From Trematomus loennbergii (lineage: Eukaryota; Chordata; Actinopteri; Perciformes; Nototheniidae), in assembly GCA_012861695.1 (NCBI GenBank), contig JAAOOA010000127.1, positions 30,105,154-30,169,153 of the forward strand: a stretch of 64,000 nucleotides of DNA, given 5' to 3'. The number at the start of each line of letters is the position of its first letter. Positions within the stretch are counted from its first letter, which is position 1. Below, piece after piece: positions 58,773 to 64,000 of this stretch. The notes beneath the pieces were generated by a model, which was not told where the DNA came from, did not search any database, and saw nothing but the letters and a program-made list of their open reading frames with translations. Both the position numbers and the translations under genes were made by a program.

Positions 58773-59997
58773 AGGGCCCATGTCATGGCCATTTCCACTG
58801 ATCATAATTCCATTGTTGAGGTCTACTAGAATAGATTTATATTGTGCAATTTTCCAAACTCACATTGGTTTCTCATACAGCATCTCTGTCAACTACGTGT
58901 ATTCACTGAATTTCACTCTCTGCCTTTAACGGCTCGTTGTAGCTCCAATAGCTCCAGCCCCCACCCTCCCTGTGAGCACAGTGTGCTCTGATTGGTCGGG
59001 ACATTGTGAATCGCGCTGAGCTCCGTGGAGGTGTTGTTTCCTTGTTTAGGATACATAGCGAAACACAGCCAAACTCATCCTGAGCACACACAAACTGACA
59101 GCCGAAGTAAAAACAATAAGTGTGGCTTGATATTGAGTAAGACAAAGGTTGATAAACGCTGTGAGAATGGGTCTGAAGAGAGAATTTCGCCACGATCCCA
59201 ACTGTCTGTTATCAGCCTGCAGCCAGGGAGGAGAAATCAGCTGAGCTGCCTGCTCCCTGCACATAGAGTGGGTGTTTCTCAATCGCGAGTATGCTTGCTT
59301 GGTAGCACATGTCTGCCGAGCATCTTGCTTCAGAAGCGAGGCAAGAATACTTCCTGCCATTCGGAAAACAAAGAGTGGAACAGGCTAGCAAGTGTGCAGG
59401 TGTGCGTCATATGAGAGGCCCCGCCTTACATCTTCCGCCACAGATTTGGGGAAATTGGTCCGTGCGCAAAGCATTGTGGGGATTTTAAGACCGCGGAGTC
59501 TACTCATGTGCAGCCTCGATATTTCTCCAAACGGAGTACGCCGGGCTCGGTAGATTTCCAAGTATGCTGGAGATTGGAACAGTACTTCGGCGGCACTCGA
59601 TGACGTAGTATGCTTGAAAGAGTGGCTCTGCAGCAGCTTTACTCGACATTGAGAAACACCCAGTGTGTGTGTGAGGAAGTCCGTGGATTGGTCAATTTGA
59701 ACCAATCAGCGGGGGCTTAACGTAACTGCTCCCGGACGTAACGTAACGGCTCCACGGATTGGTCCATTTCGTTCCGGGTACGGCATGACATCATGCCGTA
59801 CCCGGAACGAAATGGAAGAATCAAATGGACAATGACGTATCTCCAACGAGGCGTTTTGGGGAGGTCTTTTCTGTGTTAGAGTTTTACTCGCTACAGGGTG
59901 TACTTTGAGGGTTTTGACTCTGCAGACCGTTTACATGCAAAAAACCTTCATAACACACAAGGGGACGGTAATAACCGGAAAAGCATGACATGGGCCC
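58773..59997. mobile_element. TTAA-target non-autonomous element, family 2, full copy
   Basis: 1225 bp. Ends AGGGCCCATGTCATGG and CATGACATGGGCCCT with TTAA at 58769-58772 and 59998-60001. It contains a perfect palindrome (59763-59816) and a nested element at about 59267-59663. Open frames on both strands (58903-59193, 59025-59414, 59385-59705) cross the nested boundary and have no motif. Confidence 0.9.
59267..59663. mobile_element. small TIR element nested in family 2
   Basis: Ends TGGGTGTTTCTCAATCG and ATTGAGAAACACCCA. The truncated family 2 copy near 54925 lacks it (inverse reads TGCACACAGATGTGTGTG), which gives the empty site. TSD unclear, perhaps AGT or none. No coding frame. Confidence 0.78.
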
Positions 59998-60001
59998 TTT
60001 A

Positions 60002-60805
60002 ACAGTTGGAGTGGAAGCAGAAATCTCCAAACTTGGCCGAATAACATCACCTGAATAGCTGGATTCTTTTGTTTTGTTTCTTTCCGTTAACTGTCAAGTG
60101 GGAAATAAGTATTTGTTGTGTTTCTCTTATTATCCTAAGATACTGTTAAGTTTGGCTGTGAAAAATAAATATGAAGGACAGACCATCTATTTCTATTTTT
60201 TTTGAAAGGGGCCGGTCATATAAGATGATTTTCTTCTCCCTGCTCAATGGAGTGTTAATAGAGACATGATTTGTTAACAATTATTATACATGACATTTTG
60301 CATACCATGAACGGAACAAATACAAATGAAATGAAGCTACCTGAGAAAATGTGTTTTCTTTCCTTTTTTACAATTGATATCACCTGAACTATTTTATTTT
60401 AAACAATACTATACTTTCTCAAGCTTTCTCAAATGTGAACAGATCAGTTTTCGTGTTCAAAAAGCAGGAAGTGAAATCAAGCCGAGGGACAGATGCATTA
60501 GATGCCGTGTATTTGTAAATTGCATTACATCCAAAAGGTAATTGGTCAGAGAGACTAAGAACAGCATACTTCTTTTCAGTTTAGAACTCAATTTGGGATT
60601 TCAAATTGGATTGGCACCGGGTCTACTTCCTGCTCGGGATGGTGCAACGTGCGTGCGGTAAGAAATGCCCTCGAGTAAATGATGCGTGTTCCTCCCTCAT
60701 CTCATAAATCTCTGCAGCAGACCAACAGGAACCCTGCAGGCATATTAACAGCAAACAGACAGCAGAACAATGAGTTGTAATCTCACTTTATTTAATAACC
60801 TAGAC
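60002..60805. other. no recognised feature
   Basis: Non-coding DNA. It may include the downstream limit of the tmtc3 transcript near 60787. Confidence 0.4.
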
Positions 60806-60850
60806 CCCCCCCCCCTCCCCCCACCACCACCACCACCACCACCACCACCA
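60806..60850. repeat. poly-C tract followed by (CCA)n microsatellite
   Basis: An interrupted C run passes into about ten CAC/CCA triplets. It lies next to a candidate tmtc3 polyadenylation signal. It is a simple repeat. Confidence 0.9.
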
Positions 60851-63210
60851 AGGGTTATTGCATAAAAAGAAATAGTACAAAAATCAGCCACTCAGCTAAA
60901 TGAGGAAAATAAACGTACAAACTGCATGTTTCCTCGTCCAAAGCTGTACCACATTTGATTGGATATTACACACATGTTTAACACTGACATGGCGCTGTTG
61001 TTTCAAAGTGAAAAACATATATGGTTTATTAGTGACATTTAAAAAGAATAGACAAGATAATACATTCAAAGCAAGTGGTTAACAAAGAGAACATAATCAA
61101 TATAAATAACACTGGATACAAGTACACTGTATATATAAAACAGGGTTGAAAGGTCAATGCATAGCAAGGCTCCTTAGTACCACCGCTGTACTGCTAACGT
61201 ACACTACTTTCCTTTAAATGGAGAATTGCACTGAGCAGAGGGGCGTCACACTTTAATTGTACTGTGGCGCAAAAACAGGAACGTTATAGGAGCTCGAGAG
61301 GAAGACTGAATTCAATCGCTTTGTTCCGAGCGTGATCAATCAAACTTTGTTGACTTTTCCTCACAACCACAAGTGTGCTCACGACTTGAGTTCATACGCT
61401 GTTGTGTGCTGTAACAGAAGTGTTTACAATGTGGCTTCATTAATCATCTGGTACTCGGTTTATCCTTCGGTAACAAGAGCAGGAGAGATTTATGATTTAT
61501 GATACGGCATCGCCTGGAGCAGCCGCAAATGACACGAGTAGCTGTCGATGGATGCACAATGGGGATGTCAATCTTTGGGTATTTCATGATTCAAAACAAC
61601 AAATATGGATTCGGTTCATATGGTAGAGGATTAGGGCCGCATGTGACATTTATTATCAGAGCTGACAAAAGTAGATTTTTCTCAGAACTCCAAAATATTC
61701 ACTTTTGTTCAGATCTCAAAGAAATGTCACATGTAGCATTAAACCTCTTCAGTATGTTAGTAACTTCAGTCTGCTGTGCAATGATACACATGTGAACAAT
61801 GATGGGATGAAAGCAGAGTTACGTGTTGAAGATTATGGAGCTTTTACATTTGAAAAAGTTGTATCAAATAATCCTGATAGTATCAACAGACAATGGCCAA
61901 CATGCAGTATGTTTATGCTTAACTTGGACATATTCTACTCTATACGTTTTCTTAAGTTTCCGTGACTTCAAGGAGTAACTATTTCTGTCAAAAATGATGG
62001 CAGAGGTAACGGCCACACATATAATCTAATTCTGTCGGAAACACTTACCGTCACTTGTTCTTAGAAACAAAACCCTTTTAATAATAATCGATTATAGGAA
62101 TATGTGATTCACGCAGTATCTTCAAAGACAAGCCTCTGGATTCTTACCCAACATCGATTCATTCCAGCTCTCCTAACGCAGAGTAATTTTGATTTAGTGT
62201 GATCACAAGAATGAATGCTGGAGGAAGTGAATACTAAGGCTACTAAAAAACACTCAAATGCGGAACAACCCAATGTTATCTTCTTGAAAAAAAAATTGAA
62301 AAAGTGACTGCTGTGGAGCGGGATGAATGTGAAGATCTGTTTTCTGCAAATGTGCTGTGAAAATTCCTTCTGTAAAGTGGAAGGGACTTGAAAATGAGGA
62401 ACACATGATGAGGCCTGATGCTGAGGATGAAGCGTGTGTAATTGTTGACCGTCACATAAAATCAGTGTCTCCAAAAATGATGTGTGTGGGGTAGAAGAGC
62501 AGAAAACACCTAAATATTTACTGTGGCTGTCATGTCTCAAATATGGCGGACAGCTGTGGAGATGAGAGGGCTAACGTGACAAAGGGAGTGCGATAATAGT
62601 CTTTTAGCTGCCATCACAATTACATTGAGTGGAAAGGCAGCTGTGAGGATTGATGATGTAGTGGCAGGAAGCGCAAGATCAATGCAGATTAGTTTTGTGC
62701 AAGAGAAAATACTCTGGGTGTTGATGTAGTGTTATTCTGAGGCACAGTTATCATCCTGCCGCGAGGAAATCTGGCAACGCGTCATTTCCTCGAATTGTTC
62801 GTGATACAATCATTCTGTTTTTAAAAACAATAACTCATAAGAGTGAGTCACATCTTAACAAAAAGAAAAATCCAGTGATAAACAATGACTACACGGAGAA
62901 AAACAACTCATATTTATAACTACGGCAGATCTAGGATATGTGGAATCACATTCAGATGAAGCACACACATTAGCATCTACGTCTGCTTTTAAATAGATGA
63001 TCCCAAATTGTGCTTATTGTTACATAAGATGGGTGTGCAGATTTCCCTTCTTTACATGATTAGTGTCAAATCAAACATGCGGAGCAGCCTGCAAACGAGT
63101 GAGTAATTCAAAAGGGAATAACATGACAATAAGGGTGGGAAATGCAATCGTATCCCGGAGCCTCAAAGGAGCTCTATAAAAAGTAGTCCCAACTATAAAT
63201 TACAACCGTG
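60851..63210 (-). other. probable tmtc3 3' UTR and downstream flank
   Basis: This 2.4-kb stretch downstream of the tmtc3 stop contains no repeat family seen elsewhere in the window and no convincing coding frame. Minus-strand AATAAA motifs (TTTATT on the plus strand) occur around 61023, 61648 and 60787, so the UTR could extend to about 60780. The sequence cannot show which site is used. The UTR assignment is inference from position and from the absence of repeats. Confidence 0.45.
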
Positions 63211-64000
63211 TCAATCACCACTTAATATGCGCTCAATCTCCTCCAGTCTCTTCAAGGCGGCTGCTCTTTTTCCCTCTATATCTGAAATCTCTTTAGTGGA
63301 CTTACCCTTAGTCCGCTTGTCAGACTGGCTACTGTCCAGAGACTCTGATTGGTCGACGCCTACACCTCCGAGGCGTTCTGTGGAGGATTTCCGCACATTC
63401 TTCTCATTCCCAGCCCCCTTCCCTACAGCATCAGCACCCCTCCCTTCCTCCTCACCCTCACACTTCCTCCTCTCTCCTCAACTCCCTTAAGGGGCTTTTC
63501 CTCCTGAGCAGACGTGGTTTCTCCCCGTGCTGTAAGTGGCTGCCCTGCGGAGCTCAAGGCGGCCATCTTACTGCGAACAATACTCAAGTGGCGTTTCACA
63601 TACTCCTCGTTCGGTGCCAGAGCGAGCGTTTCCTCCAGGCAGCGTTCGGCACGCGGGAGGTCTCGCTCCTCGAAGTACACGACACACAAGTTGTGTTTGC
63701 CTTGCACGTTGGTGGGATCCACGCTTAGAATTCTCTCGAAGCAGGCTTTGGCGCCATTTGTGTCCTTCTTGTGGTTCATGAGGATGTCCCCCTTCAGGAT
63801 GAGACCCTTGATGTGTTCAGGGTGGTGGCGCAGCAGCTCGTCCAGCGCTGGCAGCGCGTCTCTCTCGTTTGGACTGAGAGTAAAGCAACGCCAGGTTAAA
63901 CAGGGCGCTGCGGAAGCCGGCCTGCAAACCAATCGCTCTCTTCATCCACCGCTCAGCTGCCACGTTTTCGTTGGCGTCCATGGCCAGCATGCCGAGGTTG
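63211..64000 (-). CDS. tmtc3: tmtc3, 3' coding end (partial, two frameshifts): transmembrane and TPR repeat-containing protein 3
   Basis: TMTC proteins are ER multi-pass membrane proteins with a lumenal TPR array, implicated in O-mannosylation of cadherins. Only the C-terminal part is in the window and the gene continues past 64000. Read leftward, it encodes TPR sequence ([19 protein letters not shown], then [15 protein letters not shown]), then [51 protein letters not shown] and [15 protein letters not shown] charged, low-complexity linker follows, and the protein ends in [19 protein letters not shown] with a TGA stop at 63211-63213. This tail and the TPR order match vertebrate TMTC3 as I know it. 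No intron is seen, consistent with a large last exon. The frame is broken near 63880 (one base extra or two missing) and again near 63425-63465 in a purine-rich tract. The segment between is out of frame with both sides although its TPR sequence is well conserved. I infer assembly or sequencing indels, or a very recent loss of function. Confidence 0.9.

Noticed and set aside
61499..61965. Overlapping plus-strand open frames near tmtc3
   Set aside because: No motif, overlapping in two frames, antisense to the probable tmtc3 3' UTR.
63423..63461. A 39-bp GT...AG intron explaining the second tmtc3 frame change
   Set aside because: It is a multiple of three, so removing it does not correct the frame, and it is shorter than usual vertebrate introns.

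Overview
The window is vertebrate, almost certainly teleost, nuclear DNA. It is AT-rich and very poor in genes, and it is packed with the kinds of interspersed repeat seen in fish genomes: hAT, TTAA-target and Harbinger-like DNA transposon derivatives, 3' fragments of L2/Rex1-type LINEs, tRNA-derived SINEs, a long (CA)n tract and several minisatellites. I see no bacterial, phage or CRISPR feature.

The only convincing host gene is at the right edge: the 3' end of tmtc3 on the minus strand (about 63211 to beyond 64000), an ER transmembrane/TPR protein. Its reading frame is broken by two mutually compensating frameshifts. To its left lie about 2.4 kb of probable 3' UTR or flank and then about 60 kb without a recognisable host exon. 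In human, the region downstream of TMTC3 is a long gene-poor interval leading to KITLG, so the layout would fit conserved synteny (inference).

The repeats explain roughly half of the window, and many can be delimited to the base because they keep target-site duplications (TSDs). (1) hAT-type elements with 8-bp TSDs: 2936-3839, 15043-15985, 17293-17783, 31016-32157, 33655-34552, 45354-45567, 48354-48750, 50366-50973 and 51554-54112; 57433-58542 also has an 8-bp TSD. (2) At least four families of non-autonomous elements flanked by TTAA: family 1 at 447-827, 25454-25842 and 37870-38241; family 2 at 38594-39346 and 58773-59997; family 3 at 12710-13224, 36126-36639 and 44223-44476; family 4 at 16867-17827. 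(3) Harbinger-like elements with TAA TSDs at 18924-19878 and 41678-42637, plus relatives. (4) LINE pieces, the largest at 46676-48330 with reverse-transcriptase motifs. (5) SINEs at 39078-39301, 48331-49016 and 55975-56257.

The most informative feature is nesting. Elements sit inside elements at 372-1260, 16867-17827, 31001-32450, 41051-42670, 45149-45627, 48331-49016, 58773-59997 and, three deep, 51554-54112. Paralogous copies in the same window show the uninterrupted sites, so relative insertion order and target preference can be read directly. One hAT family carries an internal 36-bp repeat present in about 1, 2, 4 and 10 copies in its four members. Two blocks (about 26226-30178 and 60851-63210) show no repeat I can recognise.
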